Origin: Muribaculaceae bacterium
Lineage (GTDB): Bacteria > Bacteroidota > Bacteroidia > Bacteroidales > Muribaculaceae
Length of the DNA: 64,000 nt
Assembly: GCA_022509165.1 (NCBI GenBank)
Contig: JAFLTT010000001.1
Location: 62,001 to 126,000 of the forward strand
Direction: 5' to 3'
The notes under the pieces were generated by a model that saw only the letters and a program-made list of their open reading frames with translations, did not search any database and was not told where the DNA came from. The position numbers were made by a program, and so were the translations under genes. This document shows positions 17,299 through 25,515 of this stretch, one piece after another. Numbering within the stretch: position 1 is the first letter of the stretch; each line of letters opens with the position of its first letter.

Positions 17299-17883
17299 AT
17301 GCAGTTAAAAAGGTTCTTTGTTATAGCTTGGCTCCTATTGACCGGCATCGCAGGATTATCCGCACAGAAGTTCGGAATCAAGTCCAACCTAATATCCGAT
17401 GCCGTCACCACTCCTAACCTCGGAATTGAGTTTCGGATGGCACCGAAATGGACCATGGACATAAGTGGGCAGTTAAATGCCTGGAACATCCACGAACGCC
17501 GCTGGCGCCACTGGATGGTGCAGCCGGAGGCACGCCTGTGGCTGTGCTCTGCGTTCCAGGGCTCCTTCTTCGGACTCCACGCCATCGGGGGACAGTTCAA
17601 CATCGGCAACATCGACAACAACATAAACTTCCTGGGCAGCGATTTCTCCAAACTCAAGGACCACCGTTACCAGGGATGGGGCGCCGGGGCAGGTATAGCC
17701 TACGGCTACGCCTTCGTGCTCGGTACCCACTGGAACCTCGAACTCGAGCTCGGCGTTGGCTGGATCTACACCCGCTACGACATTTACCCGTGTGCGGTGT
17801 GCGGCACAGTGCTCGCCAAGGACAGGCACCACAACTATTTCGGACCCACCAAACTGGCTCTGAATATTGAGTACTTATTTTAA
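17299..17883 (+). CDS. DUF3575 outer-membrane protein of the fimbrial operon
   Basis: A 194-residue exported protein with a signal peptide ending near LSAQ (residue 22). The mature part starts KFGIKSNLISDAVTTPNLG and continues with alternating beta strands (WTMDISGQL, WRHWMVQPEARLWLC, FFGLHAIGGQ, GYAFVLGTHWNLELELGVG), the pattern of the DUF3575 family, which is a small beta-barrel typically encoded with DUF3868 and fimbrillin genes. First gene after the invertible promoter, leader about 80 nt. Third-position G/C is clearly higher than in the fimbrillin genes downstream. A role in fimbria assembly or anchoring is inferred from context. Confidence 0.85.
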   Translation: MQLKRFFVIAWLLLTGIAGLSAQKFGIKSNLISDAVTTPNLGIEFRMAPKWTMDISGQLNAWNIHERRWRHWMVQPEARLWLCSAFQGSFFGLHAIGGQFNIGNIDNNINFLGSDFSKLKDHRYQGWGAGAGIAYGYAFVLGTHWNLELELGVGWIYTRYDIYPCAVCGTVLAKDRHHNYFGPTKLALNIEYLF

Positions 17884-17915
17884 AGTGCATATAGCATAGA
17901 GCACAGTGCACAGCG
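17881..17915. repeat. GTGCAC-type dispersed repeat, short copy
   Basis: Directly after the DUF3575 stop the sequence GTGCATATAGCATAGAGCAC followed by AGTGCACAG matches the GTGCAC family of 11612-11764 and 19684-19906. Confidence 0.65.
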
Positions 17916-18019
17916 GAGGGAAGAGCAAAGGGCAAAGAGCACAGAAAGATAATGACGAGATGAGTCTATTGAATGATATAAAATATATGCTGAAAGGAAG
18001 AGGATGCTCAGCAAACACG

Positions 18020-19681
18020 ATGAGAAAGGCAGTGCGCCGGGCACTGTGCGCCTCGATGCTTCTGGGCATGGCCGCGGTAAGTGTGCCGTGCACCTCAGCC
18101 GCCGTACTTCCGGCCGGTACCAAGAGCAACTCCGAGATCGGCATCGACGTCAAGGCCATCTACATCGAGGGCAGCAACATCCATGTAGACCTTCAGCTCG
18201 ACCTCTCAAGGGTGAAGATGAACTCGAGCAGGGAGACCATCTACACCCCGATGTTCGTTAACGGCACCGACACAGTGCGGATGCCGGCTTTCTCGGTTAC
18301 GGGACGCGGCCGCATGTACTGGGACAGACGCAACGACCAGCTTCTGCCGGTCACCTTCTATAAGAAGGAACTTTTGGGTGGCACACCCGGCATACCTGCT
18401 GGCAGCATCTCGGGTTATACGGTTCAGAGCACCGGCAACGGCAGCCGTTACGGAGCCCGCGACACCTACGACCTCAACCTCTTCACGATGTACCGCGAAT
18501 GGATGGAGGACGCCACCTTCGCCATCGACACCGAGACGCTGGGTTGCGCCGACTGCCTCAAGCAGCGTGACAACTATTCCCTGGCCCATACCGACTTCGT
18601 GCCCCGCACGTTCGCTCCGGAGTTTGTGTACGCCACACCCGTGGCAGAGGCCATCAAGATGAGGGAGATATCCGCAAGGGCATATATAGATTTCCCGGTG
18701 AACCAGGTGGAAATATATCCTGACTACAGGCGTAATCCCGCTGAACTTGCCAAGATCCGGGCCACGATAGATTCAGTCCGCAACGACAAGGATATCAACA
18801 TCACCAGTCTTCATATAAGCGGAACCGCCTCACCTGAAGGCTCATACCAGAATAATGTAAGACTGGCTTCCGGACGTACCGAAGCATTGAAGAATTATGT
18901 GCAGGGACTCTACCGATTCCCCGAAGGACTGATCACCACAAGTTTTGAACCTGTAGACTGGCAGGGCCTGGTGGAATTCCTTTCCACGGTGGTTTACAGC
19001 GGATCAGTCTCGGTGAACGACTCCATACGTTTCGACCAGTTCCGGAATATCCCCGGTGACATTGACCTGTGGAAAGAGGTTCTTCCCTCAGCACAGACCA
19101 TCCTTTCGATAGTCAATTCCGATCTGGAACCGGTAGCCCGGAACAATAAGATCAGGAACACCTACCCGAAGGAATATGCATGGCTGTTAGAGAACGTCTA
19201 TCCGGCTCTGCGTCATTCCGACTACAGGATACAGTTTGAGATCAAGACCTACACCGAGGTCAGCGAGATACTGGAGGTTATGGCCACGAAGCCGCAGAAC
19301 CTGAGTCTGGCCGAGCTGTTTGTAGCGGCCAACAGTCAGGAGGAGGGCAGCGAGCTCTACAACCGTGCCATCGAACTGGCCGTAGGGATGTATCCCGATG
19401 ACCAGACAGCCAACCTGAACGCAGCGGTTGCCGCGATGCAGAGAGGCGACATGATCAATGCCGAACGTTATCTGGCCAAGGTGACGGAGGAGACCCCCGA
19501 GAGCGACTATGCCAGGGCGATGATGCTGCAGTTGCAGGGCAACCAGGACGAGGCCTTGCCTTTGTTCCGGAGTCTGTCGGCCTCGCTGAATCCGGTGGTA
19601 GCCGAGAAAGCCACCCGGGCAGTCGAAGGCATCGAAGCCATCATCCGCGCCAACAACCGCACGTTCGTGCTCCTCGAGTGA
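18020..19681 (+). CDS. DUF3868 / OmpA-like fimbrial operon protein
   Basis: From the ATG at 18020 this is a 553-residue exported protein with a good signal peptide (MRKAVRRALCASMLLGMAAV...CTSA). Longer starts at 17960 and 17906 are possible but add no recognisable signal and the latter reads repeat sequence. The N-terminal half (EIGIDVKAIYIEGSNIHVDL, position-quoted around residues 40-60) fits DUF3868; the middle VNQVEIYPDYRRNPAEL...SLHISGTASPEGS..NVRLASGRTEAL is an OmpA-like peptidoglycan-binding module; the C-terminus has TPR-like helices. It probably tethers the fimbrial system to the cell wall. Strongly G+C-rich compared with the following genes. Confidence 0.82.
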   Translation: MRKAVRRALCASMLLGMAAVSVPCTSAAVLPAGTKSNSEIGIDVKAIYIEGSNIHVDLQLDLSRVKMNSSRETIYTPMFVNGTDTVRMPAFSVTGRGRMYWDRRNDQLLPVTFYKKELLGGTPGIPAGSISGYTVQSTGNGSRYGARDTYDLNLFTMYREWMEDATFAIDTETLGCADCLKQRDNYSLAHTDFVPRTFAPEFVYATPVAEAIKMREISARAYIDFPVNQVEIYPDYRRNPAELAKIRATIDSVRNDKDINITSLHISGTASPEGSYQNNVRLASGRTEALKNYVQGLYRFPEGLITTSFEPVDWQGLVEFLSTVVYSGSVSVNDSIRFDQFRNIPGDIDLWKEVLPSAQTILSIVNSDLEPVARNNKIRNTYPKEYAWLLENVYPALRHSDYRIQFEIKTYTEVSEILEVMATKPQNLSLAELFVAANSQEEGSELYNRAIELAVGMYPDDQTANLNAAVAAMQRGDMINAERYLAKVTEETPESDYARAMMLQLQGNQDEALPLFRSLSASLNPVVAEKATRAVEGIEAIIRANNRTFVLLE

Positions 19682-19683
19682 AC

Positions 19684-19906
19684 TCGAAGGAGAGTGCACA
19701 GAGCACAGTGCACGGTGCACAGAGTAAGGGAGTGCACAGAGCACAGTGCACGGTGCACAGAGAAGATGACAAAAGAGAAAGATTAAAAATGAATATAAAA
19801 CAACATAGAAGCGACCGAGAAAGAAACTAACAACTATGCACCGTGCACTATGCACCATGCACTTGAAAAGACTAGCCATGCACCGTGCACTATGCACCAT
19901 GCACTT
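19684..19906. repeat. GTGCAC-type repeats in inverted arrangement before the stalk gene
   Basis: Two direct copies of GTGCACAGAGCACAGTGCAC at 19692-19760 are followed by two opposed copies of TGCACCGTGCACTATGCACC at 19835-19905. The opposed pairs can form a long stem around an AT-rich loop of about 70 nt in the transcript between the DUF3868 gene and the Mfa1-type gene. The rest of this 282-nt spacer has no gene. Confidence 0.75.
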
Positions 19907-19963
19907 GAAATAGAAATAGGAATAAACAATTAACCCAATTAACTAACCAAAATCTAATTTTTT

Positions 19964-21607
19964 ATGAAACTTTTAAAGTATGGATTGCCGTTAGCAGCCC
20001 TCGCCCTGATGGCCAGTTGCTCCAACGACAACATCGACGCCCCGCAAACCGGCGCCGACCCCGCTCCCGAAACATTAGGAAACGTATTCATGAATCTAAC
20101 ATTATCTATGCCTTCAGATAAGGGTCCTGGTACGAAAGCTGAATCCTTTGATGATGGTTCAGAGTATGATGTGGAAGATGCAAAACTATTTATTTTCAAT
20201 GAAGACGGAAATAAAGCCGGTACTTGCGTAGCTGCGTTGACACTTTCTTTTGACGATCCCGGTATTACAGGAGGTGGCACAACTAATGTAACCGGTACTT
20301 TAGATGTGAATAAAATCCAGATGCCTAAGGAAGTAGAAAAGAAATCAGGCACTAATTATTATGCATTAGTAATTCTGAATACTAAATATATCAATTGTCC
20401 GGTTGTTGGAACATCAACTTGGGATTCATGGAGTACTTCTGCACAAGATAAAAGCGTATCCCCAATGATGGATAGCAACAAAAAGTATTTCACAATGACA
20501 AATGCACTTGGTCTTACCGGTGAAATTACTGAAAATTCTGTACCAACTCAACTTGTGAAATTTGGTGATTCTAACCTTTATTACGAAACTGATACACCAA
20601 AACCATCTGCTCTTGCAATATATGTACAAAGAGTTGTTGCAAAAGTAACATTAGGAACAGAAGGTAATATTAAAGTTGGTGATGATTTCTCTAGCCTAAA
20701 TGGTAATAGTGGCGCCGCAACCACAGATAAAGTTAAACTTACCAACTGGTATCTTGATGTAGAAAATGGATCAACCTATCCAGTGCAATTAATGGAAAAT
20801 ACAACTACGAAGTGGAATAATTCTTTAATAGCTGACTGGAGTACATTAACAGAACAAACTAAGAGATTTTTAGGATCACAGGACGATTTCAATCGTGTTT
20901 ACTGGGCAATTGACCCTAATTACGATGCAGATCAAGGTACAGCACCTAAAACCAATACTGAATCTTCAAACGATAAAGATGCTAAATTCTATCCATTTGA
21001 AAATACATTCAGCATTGCTAACATGGTTCAGAGCCAATCTACCCGTATTGTTTTCGAAGGAGTCTATGCCGTAGGAGGTAAAACAACAGATGTTCCTTCA
21101 TTCGTTGGTTATAATGGTTTGTACAAAGCAGTAGAAAATTTAAACACTGAAGCCAATAAATCAGGGAAGAATAAAAAGCTTGCAGATATTGTTAATGATG
21201 ATGCAGAACTTAAATCACTTGCATCTTATTTCAATGTTGCAACCGATGCAGAAGTAATAGATTTCTACTTTGAGGGAAAAGTATATTATACTGCTATCAT
21301 TCGTCATTTCGAAGATGACGACTTAGGTATTAAGGGCAACCTTTCACCCTGGGAACTTAAATATGAAAATTACACTAAGATACCTGAATCAGAAACTGTA
21401 AAAGGTGATAACTATCTCCTTGGCCGTTATGGTGTGGTTCGTAACAACTGGTATATAATCAACATTAATAAGGTAACAGGTCCGGGTGAACCTGTAGTTC
21501 CAACTCCAGATCCTAACACTCCAGATGACAAGCCTGCTAAATTCTATCTTGATGCTGACATCAATATCTTGTCATGGGCTAAGAGAAGCCACGGTTATGA
21601 TCTTTAA
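19964..21607 (+). CDS. Mfa1-family fimbria major (stalk) subunit
   Basis: A 547-residue lipoprotein precursor (lipobox MASC, Cys19). The C-terminal part YGVVRNNWYIININKVTGPG (read at about residues 490-510) followed by a Pro/Asp linker and INILSWAKRSHGYDL is the signature of Mfa1-family major subunits, in which the last strand is donated to the next subunit after protease processing. The N-terminal VFMNLTLSMPSD...KAESFDDG strand matches the family. AT-rich codon use contrasts with the two preceding genes. Likely the polymerising stalk of a short fimbria; ordered before the Mfa2-type anchor as in Porphyromonas mfa clusters, but separated from it by an unknown gene. Confidence 0.88.
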   Translation: MKLLKYGLPLAALALMASCSNDNIDAPQTGADPAPETLGNVFMNLTLSMPSDKGPGTKAESFDDGSEYDVEDAKLFIFNEDGNKAGTCVAALTLSFDDPGITGGGTTNVTGTLDVNKIQMPKEVEKKSGTNYYALVILNTKYINCPVVGTSTWDSWSTSAQDKSVSPMMDSNKKYFTMTNALGLTGEITENSVPTQLVKFGDSNLYYETDTPKPSALAIYVQRVVAKVTLGTEGNIKVGDDFSSLNGNSGAATTDKVKLTNWYLDVENGSTYPVQLMENTTTKWNNSLIADWSTLTEQTKRFLGSQDDFNRVYWAIDPNYDADQGTAPKTNTESSNDKDAKFYPFENTFSIANMVQSQSTRIVFEGVYAVGGKTTDVPSFVGYNGLYKAVENLNTEANKSGKNKKLADIVNDDAELKSLASYFNVATDAEVIDFYFEGKVYYTAIIRHFEDDDLGIKGNLSPWELKYENYTKIPESETVKGDNYLLGRYGVVRNNWYIININKVTGPGEPVVPTPDPNTPDDKPAKFYLDADINILSWAKRSHGYDL

Positions 21608-21631
21608 TCAAAATTAAGATATGAAATAAAG

Positions 21632-21657
21632 GTGTGAGGGTCTTGCGACCCTTGCAC
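21632..21657 (+). promoter_or_regulatory. Intercistronic hairpin 1 (CTTGCG apex)
   Basis: 10-bp stem (GTGTGAGGGT with ACCCTTGCAC, two wobble pairs) capped by CTTGCG at 21642-21647, 24 nt after the Mfa1-type stop. One of five hairpins with the same apex in this operon. Confidence 0.7.
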
Positions 21658-21677
21658 TTACAAAACTTAAGAAATAA

Positions 21678-22370
21678 ATGTCAAAAGTCAGCGTCTATAA
21701 GAATTCACAAAACCAAGAAATCAGGATATTGGTTGAGAATCCGGGCCAGGGAAGAAGTAGCTTTATGTTGGTCGTCCCTGCTGATCTCGACAATAATCCT
21801 GTGGAGATTCGTCCCATTGATGTTCAAGGAAAAGAATGGGTGAGAATGCAACGTTGGCAACCTGAATTCTGGGATGCTGTGATGGAGGGTTATGATATCG
21901 CGATGAAATCCGACATTGAAGTTTTGTATAAATCCATTTTAACAGAATTCATCGGTTTTCATAACCTACAGAAAATCGATACAGATGAGGGTCAACCATA
22001 TTATTATGGAAAAGAGTCGGAAACAGAAGAGTATCTCCATAATCCGGACTTGTTTCCTATCCTTTATTCCCATAAAGACTATCCTGACATCTACAAATTA
22101 ACTTTCCGAGATATTGAAGGAAACGAAAGGGAATTTGCGGAATTCGAGATAATGGATGGTGTTTCATTGCCGATTTTCCTTCCGTTTTGGGAAAGAAGAA
22201 TCACCTATCATGATGGCATCGATTTTCATAGATGGGAAGACATCAAAGTAATGGATGAGGATGACAGGAATGCAATCAAAGCCTTCATACAAATGATGGA
22301 TCCATTCAATCAAAAGGACTTGCCCGGATATGGAAATATGGTGAAAATATTAAACAGAGAGTTTTTGTAA
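21678..22370 (+). CDS. Unrecognised cytosolic protein between stalk and anchor genes
   Basis: A 230-residue protein with no signal peptide, no membrane segment and no motif I recognise. It opens with a beta-like stretch (SKVSVYKNSQNQEIRILVEN), is rich in Asp, Glu, Tyr and Trp, and has aromatic clusters such as RMQRWQPEFWDAVMEGYDIAM and PIFLPFWERR. It sits 70 nt after the Mfa1-type gene and 8 nt before the Mfa2-type gene, so it is certainly co-transcribed with them, but being apparently cytosolic it is unlikely to be a structural fimbrial subunit. A chaperone-like, regulatory or immunity role is possible; nothing in the sequence decides. Confidence 0.75.
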   Translation: MSKVSVYKNSQNQEIRILVENPGQGRSSFMLVVPADLDNNPVEIRPIDVQGKEWVRMQRWQPEFWDAVMEGYDIAMKSDIEVLYKSILTEFIGFHNLQKIDTDEGQPYYYGKESETEEYLHNPDLFPILYSHKDYPDIYKLTFRDIEGNEREFAEFEIMDGVSLPIFLPFWERRITYHDGIDFHRWEDIKVMDEDDRNAIKAFIQMMDPFNQKDLPGYGNMVKILNREFL

Positions 22371-22378
22371 TTAATTTA

Positions 22379-23635
22379 ATGATATATATAAATAACATAC
22401 CAAATTCTATAAACCCCTTGAGGGGGTTGGGGGGCTTGTTGCCTCTATTCCTTATCCTAATGACATCTTGCGGGATGGTGAACGAGGACCTGGAGCCTTG
22501 TGCGCCAAAGGCTAATGTATTTACAACTATTAAGTATTCCTACGACTATAACATGCTAAACACTGACTTGGTCAATGAGCATGTAGGAACCATACATCTG
22601 TATGTTTTTGACAAGAACGAGACTTTTGTTTTTGACAGCGTGGCTACAAGAACCATGATGACCGGAAGAGATGTGGATTTCACCATGACTTTCGATACCA
22701 CTCGTTTCAAGTCGGGAGAAAAATACTATGTATTGGCGATGGCACAAGGTAACCATGCAGGATACGAGGCTTCATTGGAGACTCCCGGTTTCCAGATTCC
22801 GGTTGAACATGAGATGGAACCCGGAGTATCAAAAATATCTGACTACCGTATCAAACTTGACCGCGATGATGATTCATATGCTGATTTCGGAATCATAAAT
22901 TATAAGGATGCATACGGTAACAACCGAGAGATGATGGACACCCTCTTCTGCACAAAACCTGATTTTGTCCAAGAAATTAATGTGCCTACTATAGAATATA
23001 TTCCCAACGCCAAAAAACTGCCCGATGTATATGGCGAGCCTGTTACCTTACCTTTAATGCGAATCACTAATGCACTTACAGTAAATGTAGTACATGATTC
23101 TTTCAATGCGGATACTGACAAAGACTATTTCAATATAGTTGTAGAATTTCCCTATGGCAACGGTACCATTGACTTCACCGGTACAGTTTATCCTCAGCAG
23201 AAATTATATTACAGATCATTGCGTAAGGAGATGGTGCAATATCAGCAAAAGCAGAACGGTGCCCAATATGATGCTGAATCACCCGGGTCATCATCTACAG
23301 AGCCTCAAGCATATAACAATACCCGTGCAGCACAATACGCAATTAAAGCGACCTTTGGTTTATCCAGGCTCCAACCTGCTGACGGTAGCAGTCTTCAGAT
23401 AAGAAATTCTCAGACCAATGAAATCATAGCCCAAATAGGAGACATAAACGGTGTAAGCTTTTCACAATGGCTTGCAGATTATTTCAAGACTTATTATGAC
23501 GATCAGCAATTCCTGGACCGAGAGTATGACTTCACCGTAGATATACATCTTGATGAGAACAGTATTCCCACATGGATTCAGGTAGGATGTTCCATATTGG
23601 GATGGGGAAAGAGAATACATTTTTACGATTTATAA
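22379..23635 (+). CDS. FimB/Mfa2-family fimbrial anchor lipoprotein
   Basis: A 418-residue lipoprotein (Cys31 in LMTSC). The body matches the FimB/Mfa2 family: EDLEPCAPKANVFTTIKYSYDYNM at residues about 36-59 with the early conserved Cys, GTIHLYVFDKNETFVFD, GEKYYVLAMAQGNH, and a C-terminal LGWGKRIHFYDL strand. In Porphyromonas, Mfa2 sits at the base of the fimbria and limits its length. The signal-peptide region (residues 11-20) is encoded by a G/C-rich palindrome, ACCCCTTGAGGGGGT at 22413-22427, that looks like an inserted repeat. Start is 8 nt after the unknown gene. Confidence 0.88.
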   Translation: MIYINNIPNSINPLRGLGGLLPLFLILMTSCGMVNEDLEPCAPKANVFTTIKYSYDYNMLNTDLVNEHVGTIHLYVFDKNETFVFDSVATRTMMTGRDVDFTMTFDTTRFKSGEKYYVLAMAQGNHAGYEASLETPGFQIPVEHEMEPGVSKISDYRIKLDRDDDSYADFGIINYKDAYGNNREMMDTLFCTKPDFVQEINVPTIEYIPNAKKLPDVYGEPVTLPLMRITNALTVNVVHDSFNADTDKDYFNIVVEFPYGNGTIDFTGTVYPQQKLYYRSLRKEMVQYQQKQNGAQYDAESPGSSSTEPQAYNNTRAAQYAIKATFGLSRLQPADGSSLQIRNSQTNEIIAQIGDINGVSFSQWLADYFKTYYDDQQFLDREYDFTVDIHLDENSIPTWIQVGCSILGWGKRIHFYDL

Positions 23636-23650
23636 ACGAAAAAAACAGAT

Positions 23651-23678
23651 AGGCCGTTGAACCTTGCGGTTCTCCGGT
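23651..23678 (+). promoter_or_regulatory. Intercistronic hairpin 2 (CTTGCG apex)
   Basis: GGCCGTTGAAC and GTTCTCCGGTC pair with a 2x2 internal loop, capped by CTTGCG at 23662-23667, in the 65-nt spacer after the Mfa2-type gene. Confidence 0.7.
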
Positions 23679-23700
23679 CAACAAAAAGAAAACCAATATC

Positions 23701-25413
23701 ATGAAATTGATAACTCAAATAAAAGAAACTTTGAAGCCATCGAGGGTATGGATTTTTATGGTGCCTATGGCTTTAGCCGGTTTTACATCCTGTGTCAATG
23801 ATGGACCGGCAGATTGTCCACAAGAGGAAACAGTGGTTAAACAAGAAACAGAACGGTTTTTCATCAGGCTAAAGACACAGATGAGAGATGGCACAAGAAG
23901 TGGCACTACATCTGAGGGAGAATCAGAACATGGACGGCTTGATGCTGAAGTTACAGAAAGTAGCATCGTTTCCCTGAATACGATTTTTTGTGAAGTAAAA
24001 GATGAAGATGACCCCTCGCAAGATAAATATCTCACACATCTTTTCGGTTATCCTGAACTATCGGCTGGAGACAATTCAAGTGTAAATGTGACCTTGGAAG
24101 TAACCGATCCGAATATTTTCTTTGGACGACTTTCCAATAGGAAACTGCGACTTTATCTTGTGGCAAATTATAATATTCCTTCAGAAGGTATAAGCCCGGC
24201 TTCTTCGAAAATAAGTTTCTCCGGGTATAATGACAAGAATCCGTTAGGAACTTTTGAAAGAGGAGGAAGAGTATTGCCATTGGTTAATTCATGCGAGAGC
24301 GGCATCTTGAATTTTGAAAGAAAATCAAGTGACGAGATAAAAGAACTATTCTATGCATCAGTCGATAATTCACTCAATATCTCAAAAGAAAATGAAGGGA
24401 TTGGAAGTGTAGGAACTATTTCATTGGAAAGAGTGGTGGCAAGAATAGATTATAAGGGACAACCTGAAGATGAAATACCACAACCGGGAATACCAGATGA
24501 AAATAGTCTTGATGACGAAGAAGAAGTAGATGGCCAGTCGAATATCTATTCCCTTTTTGGAACAACTAATGAAGTATATCTTCAGATAGATTATATGCAG
24601 CTTTTCAATGTTAGTGAAGAAGAATATCTTTTCAGACATTCAATCAGAGGAAATAGAAGTTCCGCTGGGTATACAGATACAGATTTAGTTTCACTGTTTG
24701 GGAAAGAGAATGATTCGAATGATGAGGATATTTATTCTTGGATTGTAGATACCGACTGGCAACAGGGAGACCTGAAAGGCTCATCTGCATTTATACCCTA
24801 TACAGAGGAATACATCTCAAATTCCACCAGACTGTTTGTTAAAGATGTTTTGGCAACAGGTGCTAACGCCACTCATATAGGTTCAGCCTATGGAACTGAT
24901 ACAAGAAGCATGTATCATCCTTGCTGGTATGTAAGTGAAAATACAATTCCTTCTGTAGCCCTAATGGAGAAGACAGATGGTAATGGCGAGATAATAGCAG
25001 CAAAATATGCCACCGGAATCAAATTCTTGGTAAAAGTACTTAACAAATACGGAAAACCTTTAGTTAAGAATGACCCGGATAAGGCACCCCAGATCGTATT
25101 TGGTACTTCAGAGGATGGTAAAAGTTATATTACCATCACAATGCCTAACGGATACTACCAGGACATACCATGGGATGAAACTTTGGGTGGTTATTATCTA
25201 ACGTATTATGCATTGATTAATCACAATGTTCCGGAAAACTGGACAGAAGCACAGGGTTTGAATCCTATGCATGTGGGAGTGGTAAGAAATAATGTATATC
25301 AACTTACTGTAAAATCCATTAGGAATCTGCCGAATCCGGAAGAGCCTAAATCAATGGATTTGGAAATCAGGGTGCTTCCGTGGAATTACAAATCTTCTGA
25401 AGTAGAGTGGTAA
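23701..25413 (+). CDS. Fimbrillin-like lipoprotein (accessory Mfa1-type subunit)
   Basis: A 570-residue lipoprotein precursor (Cys31 in GFTSC). After an acidic, Thr/Ser-rich N-terminal stretch it shows fimbrillin traits: RKLRLYLVANYNIPSEG, ISLERVVARIDYKG, and a C-terminal HVGVVRNNVYQLTVKSIRNL followed by a short Pro/Glu linker and LEIRVLPWNYKSSEVEW. This C-terminal layout is that of Mfa1/Mfa3/Mfa4-like subunits whose last strand is donated to a neighbour. An accessory or connector subunit between stalk and tip is the likeliest role. The insert around residues 255-285 is very acidic. Confidence 0.82.
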   Translation: MKLITQIKETLKPSRVWIFMVPMALAGFTSCVNDGPADCPQEETVVKQETERFFIRLKTQMRDGTRSGTTSEGESEHGRLDAEVTESSIVSLNTIFCEVKDEDDPSQDKYLTHLFGYPELSAGDNSSVNVTLEVTDPNIFFGRLSNRKLRLYLVANYNIPSEGISPASSKISFSGYNDKNPLGTFERGGRVLPLVNSCESGILNFERKSSDEIKELFYASVDNSLNISKENEGIGSVGTISLERVVARIDYKGQPEDEIPQPGIPDENSLDDEEEVDGQSNIYSLFGTTNEVYLQIDYMQLFNVSEEEYLFRHSIRGNRSSAGYTDTDLVSLFGKENDSNDEDIYSWIVDTDWQQGDLKGSSAFIPYTEEYISNSTRLFVKDVLATGANATHIGSAYGTDTRSMYHPCWYVSENTIPSVALMEKTDGNGEIIAAKYATGIKFLVKVLNKYGKPLVKNDPDKAPQIVFGTSEDGKSYITITMPNGYYQDIPWDETLGGYYLTYYALINHNVPENWTEAQGLNPMHVGVVRNNVYQLTVKSIRNLPNPEEPKSMDLEIRVLPWNYKSSEVEW

Positions 25414-25422
25414 AAGATAAAT

Positions 25423-25453
25423 AGTTGGAAGATGACTTGCGTCATTTCCAACT
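25423..25453 (+). promoter_or_regulatory. Intercistronic hairpin 3 (CTTGCG apex)
   Basis: A 12-bp stem with one bulged G (AGTTGGAAGATGA with TCATTTCCAACT), capped by CTTGCG at 25436-25441. A second, smaller hairpin GACAAGTG/CACTTGTC with an AAA loop follows at 25479-25497 just before the next start. Confidence 0.72.
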
Positions 25454-25515
25454 CCAAAATCAACTTTTTAACAAACCTGACAAGTGAAACACTTGTCCTA
25501 AAATCTAATTTTATA

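Noticed and set aside
17448..19900. Many long overlapping frames on both strands in the G+C-rich fimbrial genes
   Set aside because: They are alternative-frame shadows of the DUF3575 and DUF3868 genes or translated GTGCAC repeats.
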